A stretch of DNA of 64,000 nucleotides from Paenibacillus turicensis (GTDB lineage: Bacteria; Bacillota; Bacilli; Paenibacillales; Paenibacillaceae), in the NCBI RefSeq assembly GCF_017873435.1, contig NZ_JAGGKG010000014.1, forward strand, positions 1 through 64,000, written 5' to 3'. The position numbers and the translations under genes are program-made. Below, in pieces: positions 48,275 to 58,730 of this stretch (positions within the stretch are counted from its first letter, which is position 1; each line of letters opens with the position of its first letter). Under the pieces are notes generated by a model. That model saw only the letters and a program-made list of their open reading frames with translations. It searched no databases and was not told the origin of the DNA.

Positions 48275-49222
48275 TTGAAGTCACGTTTTTCATCGGTGGC
48301 ATGGAGTTTTGTATATTTGTTGTTGTTGTTATCTTTGCCCACTACGCTAAATGTAGTTACCATTTTCTTTATTACGGTTCCTGCATTGATTATGTATACT
48401 ACACTATCAAAGGCAAAATTTATTAGCTTTGTGATTGGTGTATGGATCATTGCAGGTGTGGTGAGTACGTTAATCTACAATCATTTACACATTGGGCTGT
48501 TTGTTATTTTGCAAGCGATCTTTTTCATTATCCCTGCTTTAGTTATGGGACATTTGTACAAGACTAGAGTTTCTGCAATAAAAGTTATTTTAGGTGGAAC
48601 CGTTTCGATATTATTAGCAAGCTTGGGTATATTAGTCATTGGTGCTTCATTTTTTAATTTTAATTTAGCTACTAACATTCAAGAGATAATAAGCATAGCG
48701 ATGGCTAATGTTAAAAATGTAGCGGACTCTCCAATTGCTGGTAGCGCCTTGTTAGCAGAGGATCTGCCTGAACAGTTGTCTGCGTATGCGATGCATATGC
48801 TTCCGTTTACATTAATTATTTGCTCGTTCCTCATTGCTGCAGTTGCTCATACCGTGAGTAGGCCAACTCTAAGCAGTATGGGTGTAATCGTGCCCAAATT
48901 ACCTAAGTTGCGTGAGTGGAAATTACCACGCTCCCTCGTATTTTATTATTTAATTAGTGTAATTGTTACTATCGTCGTTGGACCTGAGCATAATCTCGGC
49001 TTTGTTAGCATGATTTTTGATAACCTCATTCCATTGCTTCGGTTCTTGTTCATTCTTCAGGCGGCAAGCTTTATATTTTTCTTGTCTCATTTCAAAAGGT
49101 GGGATCCTGCACTTGCGGTCGTATTGCTTGTAGTCATGTTATTCGTTCCACTTGGATGGTTAATAGGGGTTCTAGATGTCGCCTTACCACTACGTGAGTC
49201 CATTACTAGATCAAGACGATAG
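48275..49222 (+). CDS. DUF2232 (YybS-like) membrane protein
   Basis: A 315-residue integral membrane protein with about eight hydrophobic segments, matching the YybS/DUF2232 family found directly upstream of gdpP in Bacillales. Function unknown. The TTG at 48275 has AAGAGGTG six bases upstream; a GTG at 48266 is inside that site. It is 11 bases before gdpP. Confidence 0.85.
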   Translation: MKSRFSSVAWSFVYLLLLLSLPTTLNVVTIFFITVPALIMYTTLSKAKFISFVIGVWIIAGVVSTLIYNHLHIGLFVILQAIFFIIPALVMGHLYKTRVSAIKVILGGTVSILLASLGILVIGASFFNFNLATNIQEIISIAMANVKNVADSPIAGSALLAEDLPEQLSAYAMHMLPFTLIICSFLIAAVAHTVSRPTLSSMGVIVPKLPKLREWKLPRSLVFYYLISVIVTIVVGPEHNLGFVSMIFDNLIPLLRFLFILQAASFIFFLSHFKRWDPALAVVLLVVMLFVPLGWLIGVLDVALPLRESITRSRR

Positions 49223-49233
49223 GGTGAGAATGC

Positions 49234-51213
49234 ATGTCTAATTTATTACAAAAACGTTGGCATGGGTACCATTCGGTATGGGTATTTTTGCTACAGCTTC
49301 TACTTGTTATCGTCGTTTCTTATTACAATTGGATAATAGGCTTAGTTTTACTGTGTCTAGTGCTGATTCTTAACTATGGCTTAATTCAAGCTGAGCGCCG
49401 TTTTAATAAAGAGCTGACGATGTATGTTACGAACTTAACTTATCGTGTGAAGCGTGTTGAGGGTGAAGCATTACAGCACTTACCCTTTGGCATTGTTTTG
49501 TATAGTCCTGAGCATACGGTGGAATGGCATAATCATTTTGTCTGCGCCATGTATGACAAGGAAACATTAATCGGTGAGTCCTTGTCCGAGTTATTTCCTT
49601 CTATAACGTTATCCTCTAAGGATAAAAAAAATGAGGAAGCAAAATCACCGATTGAAGTAACATTAAATGGACGTTACTACGAGCTAGTTATGAATGAAGT
49701 AGAACGTTTAATTTATATTCATGATGTAACAGAGCTTGCAATTATGCGTGAGCAATATGAGGGAGGCAAGGCGGCCCTAGGTATTGTCATGCTGGATAAC
49801 TTAGATGAAGCAACCCAAGGAATGGACGATCAACAACGTACAGCAATTATTGCTAGAGTCACAACGGTATTAACCGATTGGGCGAAGCAAAATAACGTTT
49901 ATCTAAGAAGATTATCCTCTGAGCGTTCCTTAATGATTTTAAACCAACGTACACTTGCTTTGTTAGAACAAACTAGGTTTATTATTTTGGATGAGGTCAG
50001 AGAAATGACTGCTGATTTAAAGGTACCTATGACTTTAAGTATTGGTCTTGCCACAGGCGTTGATAGCTATAGTGAGCTAGGGGAGTTAGCAGGCTCCAGT
50101 TTGGATATGGCATTAGGTCGAGGTGGAGATCAGGCGGCTGTGAAAGTGGGGCAACGCTTGTCCTTTTATGGCGGCAAAACAAATGCCATTGAGAAGCGTA
50201 CACGTGTAAGGGCTAGAGTGATCGCTCATGCTTTACGTGATTTGATGCAGGAAAGTGACCGTGTCATTATTATGGGCCATCGTATTCCTGATCTGGATGC
50301 GATTGGTGCTTCTATTGGTGTGCTTAAGGCAGCCGATATGTTTAAGGTAGAGGCACATGTGGTGCTTGATGGGCCAAATCCGAGTATAGAGCGGTTATTG
50401 GAACGGATCGAGAAGGACGAGGCACTTGCAAAAAGGTTTATCACGCCTGAGCAAGCATTAAGCATGATGACGGAGCATACATTGCTGGTGTTAGTGGATA
50501 ACCACAAGGCTTCAATAACAATGGAGCCTAAGCTAGCTGAAAGAGCACGCCGTGTTGTGATCGTGGATCATCATCGACGTGGCGAAGAGTTTATAAATGA
50601 TGCCGTGCTTGTATATTTAGAGCCGTATGCCTCCTCGGCTTCTGAGCTTGTGACGGAGCTCCTGCAATATATCCATGAGAAGGTCGTATTAAGCCCACTA
50701 GAGGCAACTACGTTACTTGCCGGGATTACGGTAGATACGAAGCATTTTGCACTGCACACTGGCTCTAGAACGTTTGAAGCTGCTGCATTTTTAAGACGAA
50801 TTGGTGCAGATACGGTGATGGTTCAACGGTTATTAAAAGAAGATTTACAAGAATATATTGCGAAAGCAGATATTATTAAACATGCTCGTATTATTCATGG
50901 GCATATTGCGCTTGCGGTTACAGAGAGCAATACTAAAATTCCACAGTTACTAATTGCTCAAGCTGCGGATACTTTGCTGAATATGACAAATATTTTGGCT
51001 TCCTTTGTGATCAGTGAACGCCCAGACGGCTTGATAGGGATTAGCGCACGTTCTTTAGGCAGTATGAACGTACAGGTTGTCATGGAGCGACTAGGCGGAG
51101 GTGGGCATTTGACCAATGCTGCGGTACAATTAGAGGGAACCCAAGCTGAAGCGGAGAAAAAACTGCTTGAGGTACTGGATGAAATAGATCAGGAAGAGGG
51201 GTTATTCGAATGA
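49234..51213 (+). CDS. gdpP: cyclic-di-AMP phosphodiesterase GdpP
   Basis: A 659-residue GdpP (YybT) that hydrolyses c-di-AMP. Two membrane segments (about 15-55) are followed by a PAS-like domain, a degenerate GGDEF domain and a DHH-DHHA1 phosphodiesterase ([44 protein letters not shown]). The DHH motif and the metal-binding aspartates are intact, so the enzyme should be active. It overlaps rplI by four bases, the normal arrangement. Confidence 0.97.
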   Translation: MSNLLQKRWHGYHSVWVFLLQLLLVIVVSYYNWIIGLVLLCLVLILNYGLIQAERRFNKELTMYVTNLTYRVKRVEGEALQHLPFGIVLYSPEHTVEWHNHFVCAMYDKETLIGESLSELFPSITLSSKDKKNEEAKSPIEVTLNGRYYELVMNEVERLIYIHDVTELAIMREQYEGGKAALGIVMLDNLDEATQGMDDQQRTAIIARVTTVLTDWAKQNNVYLRRLSSERSLMILNQRTLALLEQTRFIILDEVREMTADLKVPMTLSIGLATGVDSYSELGELAGSSLDMALGRGGDQAAVKVGQRLSFYGGKTNAIEKRTRVRARVIAHALRDLMQESDRVIIMGHRIPDLDAIGASIGVLKAADMFKVEAHVVLDGPNPSIERLLERIEKDEALAKRFITPEQALSMMTEHTLLVLVDNHKASITMEPKLAERARRVVIVDHHRRGEEFINDAVLVYLEPYASSASELVTELLQYIHEKVVLSPLEATTLLAGITVDTKHFALHTGSRTFEAAAFLRRIGADTVMVQRLLKEDLQEYIAKADIIKHARIIHGHIALAVTESNTKIPQLLIAQAADTLLNMTNILASFVISERPDGLIGISARSLGSMNVQVVMERLGGGGHLTNAAVQLEGTQAEAEKKLLEVLDEIDQEEGLFE

Positions 51214-51653
51214 AAGTAATATTTTTGAAGGATGTTAAAGGACAAGGTAAAAAAGGGGAAGTTAAAAACGTATCTGAAGGTTACGCACAAAATTTCCTAA
51301 TTCCACGTGGGTTAGTTTCTGTGGCAACTGAAGGGAACATGAAGACGTTAGATAATCAGACTGCGGCTGAGGAGCGTCGTAAGGCGCAAGAGAAGGCAGA
51401 TGCAGAGGCACTTGGTAAAAAGCTTGAAGAAACGACAGTAAACCTAAAAGCTAAGGCTGGAGAGGGTGGACGTTTGTTTGGGGCAATTACAAGTAAGCAA
51501 GTAGCAGAAGCGCTTCAAAAAACAGGTGTCAAAATCGATAAGCGGAAAATTGAGCTTTCAGAGCCAATTCGTACCCTTGGTGTAACTAAGGTAACAGTGA
51601 AGTTGCATCCAGAAGTGAAGGCAACGTTATCGGTACAAGTAACGGAGGAATAA
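51210..51653 (+). CDS. rplI: 50S ribosomal protein L9
   Basis: A 147-residue L9: N-terminal domain with [20 protein letters not shown], the long connecting helix and the C-terminal domain ([20 protein letters not shown]). ATG overlaps the gdpP stop. Confidence 0.98.
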   Translation: MKVIFLKDVKGQGKKGEVKNVSEGYAQNFLIPRGLVSVATEGNMKTLDNQTAAEERRKAQEKADAEALGKKLEETTVNLKAKAGEGGRLFGAITSKQVAEALQKTGVKIDKRKIELSEPIRTLGVTKVTVKLHPEVKATLSVQVTEE

Positions 51654-51654
51654 G

Positions 51655-53016
51655 ATGAGCGGAGATCCCTTTTTCGATCGGGTCCCACCTCAGAATCTTG
51701 AGGCTGAACAAGCAGTGCTTGGGGCGATATTGCTTCACTCTGAGGCACTGATCACCGCGATGGAGCGTGTCCGTACTGAAGATTTTTATGACAAGCCCCA
51801 TCAGATGATTTATGATGCTATGGTTCAGCTTGGTGAGGAGGGCCAACCCATTGACCTTGTTACGTTGACCTCACGCCTTCAAGATAAGGGTGAGCTAGAC
51901 GATATTGGCGGGGTCAGCTATTTGGCAAAATTGGCACATGCGGTTCCTACCGCAGCCAATGTGGATTATTATGCGCAGATTATTGAAGAGAAATCTATGC
52001 TGCGTCGTTTGATTCGTACAGCAACACAAATTGTAAGCGATGGATATACTGGCGGCGAAGATGTCTCAGGTATGCTGAGTGATGCAGAGCGTCGTATTTT
52101 GGAAATTTCCAATCGCCGTTCTGGCAGTGGTTTTGTCGCTGTACGTGATGTGCTGATGGAAGTATTTGACCGTGTGGAGATGTTGCATCAGAATCGTGGC
52201 AATACAACAGGTATTCCATCGGGTTTTGTTGATTTGGATAAAATGACAGCTGGCTTTCAGCGGAATGATCTCATTATTGTTGCTGCTCGTCCTTCTGTAG
52301 GGAAGACGGCATTTGCACTAAATATTGCGCAAAATGTAGCAGTACGTGCGAAGGAAACGGTAGCGATCTTTAGTCTGGAAATGTCCGCACCACAGCTTGT
52401 ACAGCGGATGATTTGCGCAGAGGCAAATCTTGATGCAAGTATTATGCGTACGGGAGACTTTAAAACGGACGATGATTGGTCCAAGCTCACGATGGGTATT
52501 GCTGCTTTATCTGAGGCTGAAATATATATTGACGATACGCCAGGTGTAACAGTGGCGGACATTCGTGCGAAATGCCGACGACTAAAAAAGGAAAAAGGGC
52601 TAGGCATGATTCTGATTGACTATTTACAGTTGATCCATGGTCGTGGCAAGGCTGGCGAGAACCGGCAGCAGGAGGTATCTGAAATTTCCCGTACGTTAAA
52701 GCAAATTGCAAGGGAATTGGAAGTACCCGTGATCGCCTTATCTCAGTTAAGTCGGGGTGTAGAGCAACGTCAGGACAAGCGTCCAATGATGTCTGACCTT
52801 CGTGAATCGGGTTCCATTGAGCAGGATGCTGATATTGTTGCATTTTTGTATCGTGATGATTACTATAATCAGGAAACTGAGAAGAAAAATATTATTGAAA
52901 TTATTATTGCCAAGCAACGGAATGGGCCTGTGGGCACTGTCGAGCTTGTGTTTTTGAAAAATTTTAATAAGTTTGCGAACTATGAACGAGCACATCAAGA
53001 TGCATTTGCGGGTTGA
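51655..53016 (+). CDS. dnaB: replicative DNA helicase DnaB
   Basis: The 453-residue hexameric helicase of the replication fork (called DnaC in Bacillus subtilis). An N-terminal helical domain (1-150, VPPQNLEAEQAVLGAILL) precedes the RecA-like core with Walker A ARPSVGKT (211-218), Walker B GMILIDYLQLI and the arginine-finger region. It starts one base after the rplI stop, with GGAGG in the end of rplI. The terminator overlaps its stop codon. No intein is present. Confidence 0.98.
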   Translation: MSGDPFFDRVPPQNLEAEQAVLGAILLHSEALITAMERVRTEDFYDKPHQMIYDAMVQLGEEGQPIDLVTLTSRLQDKGELDDIGGVSYLAKLAHAVPTAANVDYYAQIIEEKSMLRRLIRTATQIVSDGYTGGEDVSGMLSDAERRILEISNRRSGSGFVAVRDVLMEVFDRVEMLHQNRGNTTGIPSGFVDLDKMTAGFQRNDLIIVAARPSVGKTAFALNIAQNVAVRAKETVAIFSLEMSAPQLVQRMICAEANLDASIMRTGDFKTDDDWSKLTMGIAALSEAEIYIDDTPGVTVADIRAKCRRLKKEKGLGMILIDYLQLIHGRGKAGENRQQEVSEISRTLKQIARELEVPVIALSQLSRGVEQRQDKRPMMSDLRESGSIEQDADIVAFLYRDDYYNQETEKKNIIEIIIAKQRNGPVGTVELVFLKNFNKFANYERAHQDAFAG

Positions 53017-53037
53017 CCTTAGGGTCAATCCGTTTTT
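53010..53037 (+). terminator. dnaB terminator
   Basis: GGTTGACC pairs with GGTCAATCC (one bulged base), followed by GTTTTTG. The stem includes the dnaB stop codon. Confidence 0.8.
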
Positions 53038-53146
53038 GATTGTTTCCGAACATTTCATATAAAAGCTGTATAATTGTTCGGATTTGGATTTGACTTTAAA
53101 AATATAGACTGGTAAACTTAAATTGCTGTTTTGTTTAAACATTAAA

Positions 53147-53350
53147 AAGCTTAAATAAAAATTATAGTGGTACTTTGGAGATGGAGGCTACGTTCCAGAG
53201 GGTGGCTTCAACCGCTGTTAAAGTCTTATTTTTTCAATTAGATAATATGTTGATGAAAATACTACTTTAAAGGCGGCCGCTTGCGCTTTTCCACCATCCC
53301 TCTGTCTCTTCGAATGTTAGCAGATAGAACCACTAATTTTGAGATTAAAC
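53147..53350 (-). repeat. intergenic hairpin repeat, copy 3 (subgroup B)
   Basis: An element of about 204 bases. On the minus strand it matches copy 2 along both arms: AAATTAGTGGTT, CGAAG, AGAGGGATGGTGGA, GCCGCCTTTA and GAAGCCACCCTCTG. The left end is degraded (TTATAGTGGTA), so the boundaries are approximate. It fills most of the dnaB-purA gap; the remaining 170 bases before purA show no clear promoter or purine operator. Confidence 0.78.
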
Positions 53351-53418
53351 AATTAAAGAAAAATAGAACCCAAGTATAGAATAAAGAAAAAGAAGATAAA
53401 TAAATTTCGTGATTTTAG

Positions 53419-54804
<1,386 letters not shown>

Positions 54805-54825
54805 TTAGTATGCTGACTATTATAC

Positions 54826-54866
54826 AAGAGGCTATCCTTCTCAAGTGAAAAGGGTAGCCTCTTTTC
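54826..54866. terminator. purA terminator
   Basis: AAGAGGCTATCCTT pairs with AAGGGTAGCCTCTT around a short loop, then TTCTT. It may also serve the opposing gene remnant. Confidence 0.88.
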
Positions 54867-55154
54867 TTATGAAAAACTAAGGGTTTCGCCGTCTTCAGGA
54901 ATTAGAATCGAATCTTCTAAGTGTAGCTCATGTACAAGCTTGGTAAGTTCTGTTCTACTTAATTTACAATGATTTATAGCATCCATATGTACAGCAAGGA
55001 TTTTACTTTGAGGTAACAGCTTAGCTATCGAAATGATATCATTACGAGTCATTGTGATTACTGATCCCCAAAGCATCTGGGCTTCTCCTGTATTAATAAT
55101 ACAAATGTCTGGAGTATACTTGCGACAGGTGTGCAGAGTTTTTTTATAATTAGA
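54867..55154 (-). pseudogene. truncated MBL-fold hydrolase (C-terminal remnant)
   Basis: The minus-strand frame closed by TAG (55155-55157) reads continuously through YTPDICIINTGEAQMLWG and an ITMTRNDIISIAK, ILAVHMDAINHC, IPEDGETLSF ending. This is the typical C-terminal third of UlaG-like metal-dependent hydrolases. The N-terminal HxHxDH part is missing; the ATG at 55076 would give only 69 residues. No upstream fragment was seen before 55260, so the 5' part is deleted. Confidence 0.8.
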
Positions 55155-55259
55155 CTATATCATACTCATTTCTTTTTAGTTTCTGCTTATGATTGAATAC
55201 TCCATTTTCCGTCCATACTGATAGAAATGAAGTGAACTGGGATCAGGATAGGAGGAAAC

Positions 55260-55856
55260 ATGGAGATGAAATGGCTAAGCTGGATAGGACGTTTAATCAT
55301 CACGATTGTTGTAGTGTGTCTATTAACGGTGGTGACGACAGGTTATGTCGTGAACTATTATATTGAGCGTATGCTGAGTCGCTATCATATTTCAATGACA
55401 GATGGTGGGCCTAGCGTTACGGATATTATGAAAGGCTTAGTTGGTGTACAGTCATCAACAACATCGCCAACGGATGAGGAATCCAGTAGCAAGGGGAAGG
55501 ATCAAGACAAAGATAATATGAGTCTTCCAAACATGCCGCCCGCAACTGGCGGTGCCAATGCAGGTAATGGCGAAGCTAGTGGTAATAGTAGCGGAAATCA
55601 AACATCAAATCAGAAGGAGAACGTCGTTGTTACACCGGATGATTTAATTGCTAAAAAAGAAGGCATAGAGTCGAAGGATAAAGAGGCGATTTTTACGATA
55701 TTAATGTCTAAGCTTCCTCAAGAGGAAATGCAAAAGCTGACAGAGTACATGGAAGGTGGGCTAACCGAAGCTGAAGTATTAGCAATTGAGCAGATGTTAT
55801 CTAAATATTTGGATAAAACGGAGTATGCGAAGGTGATGGAGGTTTTGAAAAAGTAG
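55260..55856 (+). CDS. membrane-anchored protein of unknown function
   Basis: A 198-residue protein not recognised. It has an N-terminal membrane segment (about 8-31), a low-complexity hydrophilic linker rich in Gly, Asn, Ser and Lys (about 60-125) and a C-terminal helical part (about 128-198) rich in Glu, Leu and Lys. It is most likely anchored with the C-terminal part outside. AGGAGG precedes the ATG. It lies between the MBL remnant and two hairpin repeats, upstream of the M23 peptidase. Confidence 0.85.
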   Translation: MEMKWLSWIGRLIITIVVVCLLTVVTTGYVVNYYIERMLSRYHISMTDGGPSVTDIMKGLVGVQSSTTSPTDEESSSKGKDQDKDNMSLPNMPPATGGANAGNGEASGNSSGNQTSNQKENVVVTPDDLIAKKEGIESKDKEAIFTILMSKLPQEEMQKLTEYMEGGLTEAEVLAIEQMLSKYLDKTEYAKVMEVLKK

Positions 55857-55875
55857 TATTTTACGTAAAATTTAT

Positions 55876-55950
55876 GGCTCAACACAGAAATCGGTTATTG
55901 ACAATCTATGAAGTAAGAGGCTACGTAGCAGGGAGTGGCTTCAACGATTG
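55876..55950 (-). repeat. half copy of the intergenic hairpin repeat
   Basis: It starts with the element terminus GGCTCAACACAGAAATC and continues to GAGGCTACGTAGCAGGGAGT and GGCTTCAACG, matching the first arm of copy 3 at 53147. After about 55950 the match stops and no second arm is found, so it is truncated. Confidence 0.65.
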
Positions 55951-55996
55951 AACCAAATTTATTATTGTAAATATTGTAAGTTGAATTCAAAATACT

Positions 55997-56025
55997 AAAA
56001 AACCCTTAACTTTTAAGGGTTTTTT
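55997..56025 (+). terminator. terminator after membrane-anchored protein gene
   Basis: AAAAAACCCTTAA/TTAAGGGTTTTTT is a perfect 13-base inverted repeat with a T tract. It lies 140 bases after the gene, beyond the half repeat. Confidence 0.85.
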
Positions 56026-56152
56026 GTCATGTTTACCTATGGTTGAAATGTAGGGCTTGGTTATGTTAAAGTAAACATTGGCGGCAAAAGGTTAAAATTT
56101 TGACACTATTTCAATACGAAAAATAACATTTTTCTACAATTTAAGATATGAA

Positions 56153-56363
56153 TAAGGCTCAATCTTGAAATCAGTACTTGACCGCTAACTTAAACTAGCG
56201 AAGAGACAGAGAGATTCTGAAGGTTGTCTCTTAAAAATATATTCTATCCATAAATGTACTTCAATAAAAGGAATATGATTTTAACAACAATCGTAAGAAC
56301 TCTCTGGATCGTAGCTACCAGCCTCTATTCGAGGTCAAGTACTAATTTCTAAATAGAGCCTTA
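56153..56363 (+). repeat. intergenic hairpin repeat, copy 4 (subgroup A)
   Basis: The best-preserved copy, 211 bases. The ends TAAGGCTC and GAGCCTTA are exact complements, and over the adjacent 28 bases the left end and the complement of the right end match at 24 positions (both end in AGTACTTGACC). The inner arms hold CAGAGAGATTCT and AGAACTCTCTG. It aligns almost end to end with copy 1 on the opposite strand. It ends 69 bases before the M23 gene start. Confidence 0.85.
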
Positions 56364-56431
56364 ATTAAGAATGAAATTCACGAAAACAAGAGAGACTAAA
56401 AGCTCAATGGATAGCGATAAAGGAGATTGAT

Positions 56432-57883
56432 ATGAAAGGATTCATGGCTTGGGTACAATTTAGTAAAGCACGAATGATTACAATGTGTGTCATTGCAGCA
56501 ATCGTAATAACAGGTTCGGGTATTCTTACGTATAGCTTATATCGAAGCAGTCATACCGTTTCCTATTTCGTTGTACAAGTTGATGGCAAGGAGATTGGAA
56601 CACTCGATAATGAGCAACAGCTTCAGGATTTGATGGAGCGTAAGAAGGCACAATTTAAAACGAAATATCCTAATGCAAATATCGAGATTAAAGATGCAGG
56701 CATTGTGTTGACCGCGGCGAAGGCATTTAAGGCGGTTACGAATGCAGAGGAAACTTTACAGAAGCTAGATCAGCGATTAGAGGTAGAGTCAACTGGAGTT
56801 AAGCTGATTGTGGACGGGAAGGTGTTAGGCATCTTACCATCTGAAGCAGATGTATCCAAAGTACTGGAGCAACTTAAAGACCAATACACACCTGAGACGA
56901 TGGCGATTGAAGCTTTATCCGCTAAAACAACGACAAGTGAAGCCAAGGCAGACGCTAACAAAAAAGCGACAAAGGCTAGCTCTGAGGTTAAGGTGGAATC
57001 GGTAGAGTTTGGCGAAAAAATTGATCAAAGTAAGGCTGTAGTGTCACCAGACAAAATTGTAGATGCAGACACGATGCTGGCGCAAATTCAGCAGGGAATG
57101 GAAGCAGTGATCCAATATGAGGTCAGAGAAGGCGACACCATCTCTTCTATTGCCAAACGTTTTAGCATTAGTCAGAAGGATATTTTCAAAAGTAACCCTG
57201 ATGTAAAAGAGCGTAGCATGCAAATTGGTACGATTCTGAATATAAAAGCGACAAAGGCACCACTTACGGTCAGAACAGTGGAGAAGTTATCTGAGGAAAT
57301 TATTACAGCACCTCAGGTGATTACACGCAAAAGCGAGAACATGAAGGCTGGTACATCCAAGGTCATCGATGAGGGCAGCTCAGGGCTAAAAGTAATGCAT
57401 TATCGGATTACGAAGGATAACGGCGAAGTTGTTGCTGAAGAATGGCTAGGTCAAAATGTAATCACGCCGTCCAAACCAAAAATTGTGATGCAGGGTACTA
57501 AAATTATGGGACAAGGTACAGGAGATTTTGCTTGGCCAGTCTCAAGTGCTTCAATTACAAGTAGCTATGGTAAACGCTGGGGTAGAATGCACCAAGGTAC
57601 TGATATTGTTTCTTCTAATAGAACAATTATGGCAGCAGATGAAGGCATTGTATCGTTTGCAGGTACCAAGTCAGGTTACGGCAATGTAATTATTATTAAC
57701 CATCAGAATGGGTACGAAACACTTTATGGCCATTTAAGTAAAATTGATGTAAAGGAAGGTCAGGTTGTAGAGAAGGGTGGCGCAATTGGCGTCATGGGAA
57801 ATACCGGTCGCTCTACAGGCACGCATCTTCACTTTGAAATTCATAACAATGGTACCGTAGAAAACCCAATGAAATATTTGTAG
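56432..57883 (+). CDS. M23 peptidase with LysM and G5 domains
   Basis: A 483-residue cell-wall protein. An N-terminal membrane segment (about 15-38) is followed by a helical region with an Ala/Lys/Thr-rich stretch, a LysM domain (YEVREGDTISSIAKRFSIS, about 229-280), a G5 domain (about 285-350) and a C-terminal M23 metallopeptidase with HQGTDI and HLHFEIH zinc motifs. It should cleave peptide cross-links in peptidoglycan at the cell surface. It is just upstream of walR, whose regulon includes such hydrolases. No WalR-type box was recognised in its promoter. AAAGGAG precedes the ATG. Confidence 0.93.
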   Translation: MKGFMAWVQFSKARMITMCVIAAIVITGSGILTYSLYRSSHTVSYFVVQVDGKEIGTLDNEQQLQDLMERKKAQFKTKYPNANIEIKDAGIVLTAAKAFKAVTNAEETLQKLDQRLEVESTGVKLIVDGKVLGILPSEADVSKVLEQLKDQYTPETMAIEALSAKTTTSEAKADANKKATKASSEVKVESVEFGEKIDQSKAVVSPDKIVDADTMLAQIQQGMEAVIQYEVREGDTISSIAKRFSISQKDIFKSNPDVKERSMQIGTILNIKATKAPLTVRTVEKLSEEIITAPQVITRKSENMKAGTSKVIDEGSSGLKVMHYRITKDNGEVVAEEWLGQNVITPSKPKIVMQGTKIMGQGTGDFAWPVSSASITSSYGKRWGRMHQGTDIVSSNRTIMAADEGIVSFAGTKSGYGNVIIINHQNGYETLYGHLSKIDVKEGQVVEKGGAIGVMGNTGRSTGTHLHFEIHNNGTVENPMKYL

Positions 57884-57887
57884 ACTT

Positions 57888-57935
57888 AAGAGGACATTTT
57901 TGTTGTCAGCGATGACAGCTAAAATGTTCTTTTTT
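57888..57935 (+). terminator. terminator after M23 gene
   Basis: AGAGGACATTTTTGTTGTCA pairs with TGACAGCTAAAATGTTCTT, with a four-base loop and a run of seven T. Confidence 0.9.
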
Positions 57936-58019
57936 TAGGAGAGAAGGAGTTAGTATGTTAAGATAAGAGATAGAGAATATAGAATAACAAAAGCCTGAAG
58001 GCTGGGGTGAAGATTGAAT

Positions 58020-58730
58020 ATGCAGGGTAAAATTTTAGTTGTGGACGATGAACGTCCAATTGCAGATATTTTGAAATTTAATCTTGAAAAGGAAGGCTAC
58101 GAGGTTATTGTTGCCTTTGATGGTATAGAGGCGGTAGAGCTGGCCTTTTCACAGCAGCCTGATTTGATTTTGCTAGATTTAATGTTGCCTGGCAAGGATG
58201 GCATGGATGTATGTCGTGAGGTTCGAACCAGATTACAGACACCCATTATTATGCTCACTGCAAAGGATAGTGAAATTGATAAGGTGTTAGGGCTGGAATT
58301 CGGAGCAGATGACTATGTTACGAAGCCGTTTAGTACCCGCGAGCTACTTGCACGTGTGAAGGCACAAATGCGCCGTCAGCAAAAGCCGCCACAGGAAGAA
58401 GGCGAAAAGCACCAGGGGCTAAGCTTATTTGATTTGTTTATTGATACAGATATGTATACAGCATATAAAAATGGTGAGCCACTTGATTTGACGCATCGTG
58501 AATTTGAGCTTGTGCATTATTTGGTGAAAAACTCTGGTAAGGTCATGACGCGTGAGCATTTGCTGCAAGCCGTATGGGGTTTTGAATACTTCGGAGATGT
58601 TCGTACCGTGGATGTGACGATTCGCCGTTTACGTGAAAAAATTGAAGATGATCCAAGCAAGCCGGAGTATATTTTAACGCGTCGGGGATTGGGGTATGTG
58701 ATGCGAAGCGCCAAGGCAGGTGGCATTTGA
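58020..58730 (+). CDS. walR: essential response regulator WalR
   Basis: A 236-residue OmpR-type regulator controlling cell-wall metabolism. The receiver has Asp9-Asp10, phospho-acceptor Asp53 (LLDLMLP), Thr80 and Lys102 (VTKPF). The winged-helix domain ends in [19 protein letters not shown] and RRGLGYVM. The ATG at 58020 aligns with WalR of Bacillus; a TTG two codons earlier is possible. First gene of walRKHIJ and overlaps walK. Confidence 0.98.
   Translation: MQGKILVVDDERPIADILKFNLEKEGYEVIVAFDGIEAVELAFSQQPDLILLDLMLPGKDGMDVCREVRTRLQTPIIMLTAKDSEIDKVLGLEFGADDYVTKPFSTRELLARVKAQMRRQQKPPQEEGEKHQGLSLFDLFIDTDMYTAYKNGEPLDLTHREFELVHYLVKNSGKVMTREHLLQAVWGFEYFGDVRTVDVTIRRLREKIEDDPSKPEYILTRRGLGYVMRSAKAGGI

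Noticed and set aside
52487..53142. Two overlapping minus-strand frames over the dnaB 3' end
   Set aside because: They lie antisense to dnaB and across its terminator, with no ribosome-binding site and no family resemblance.
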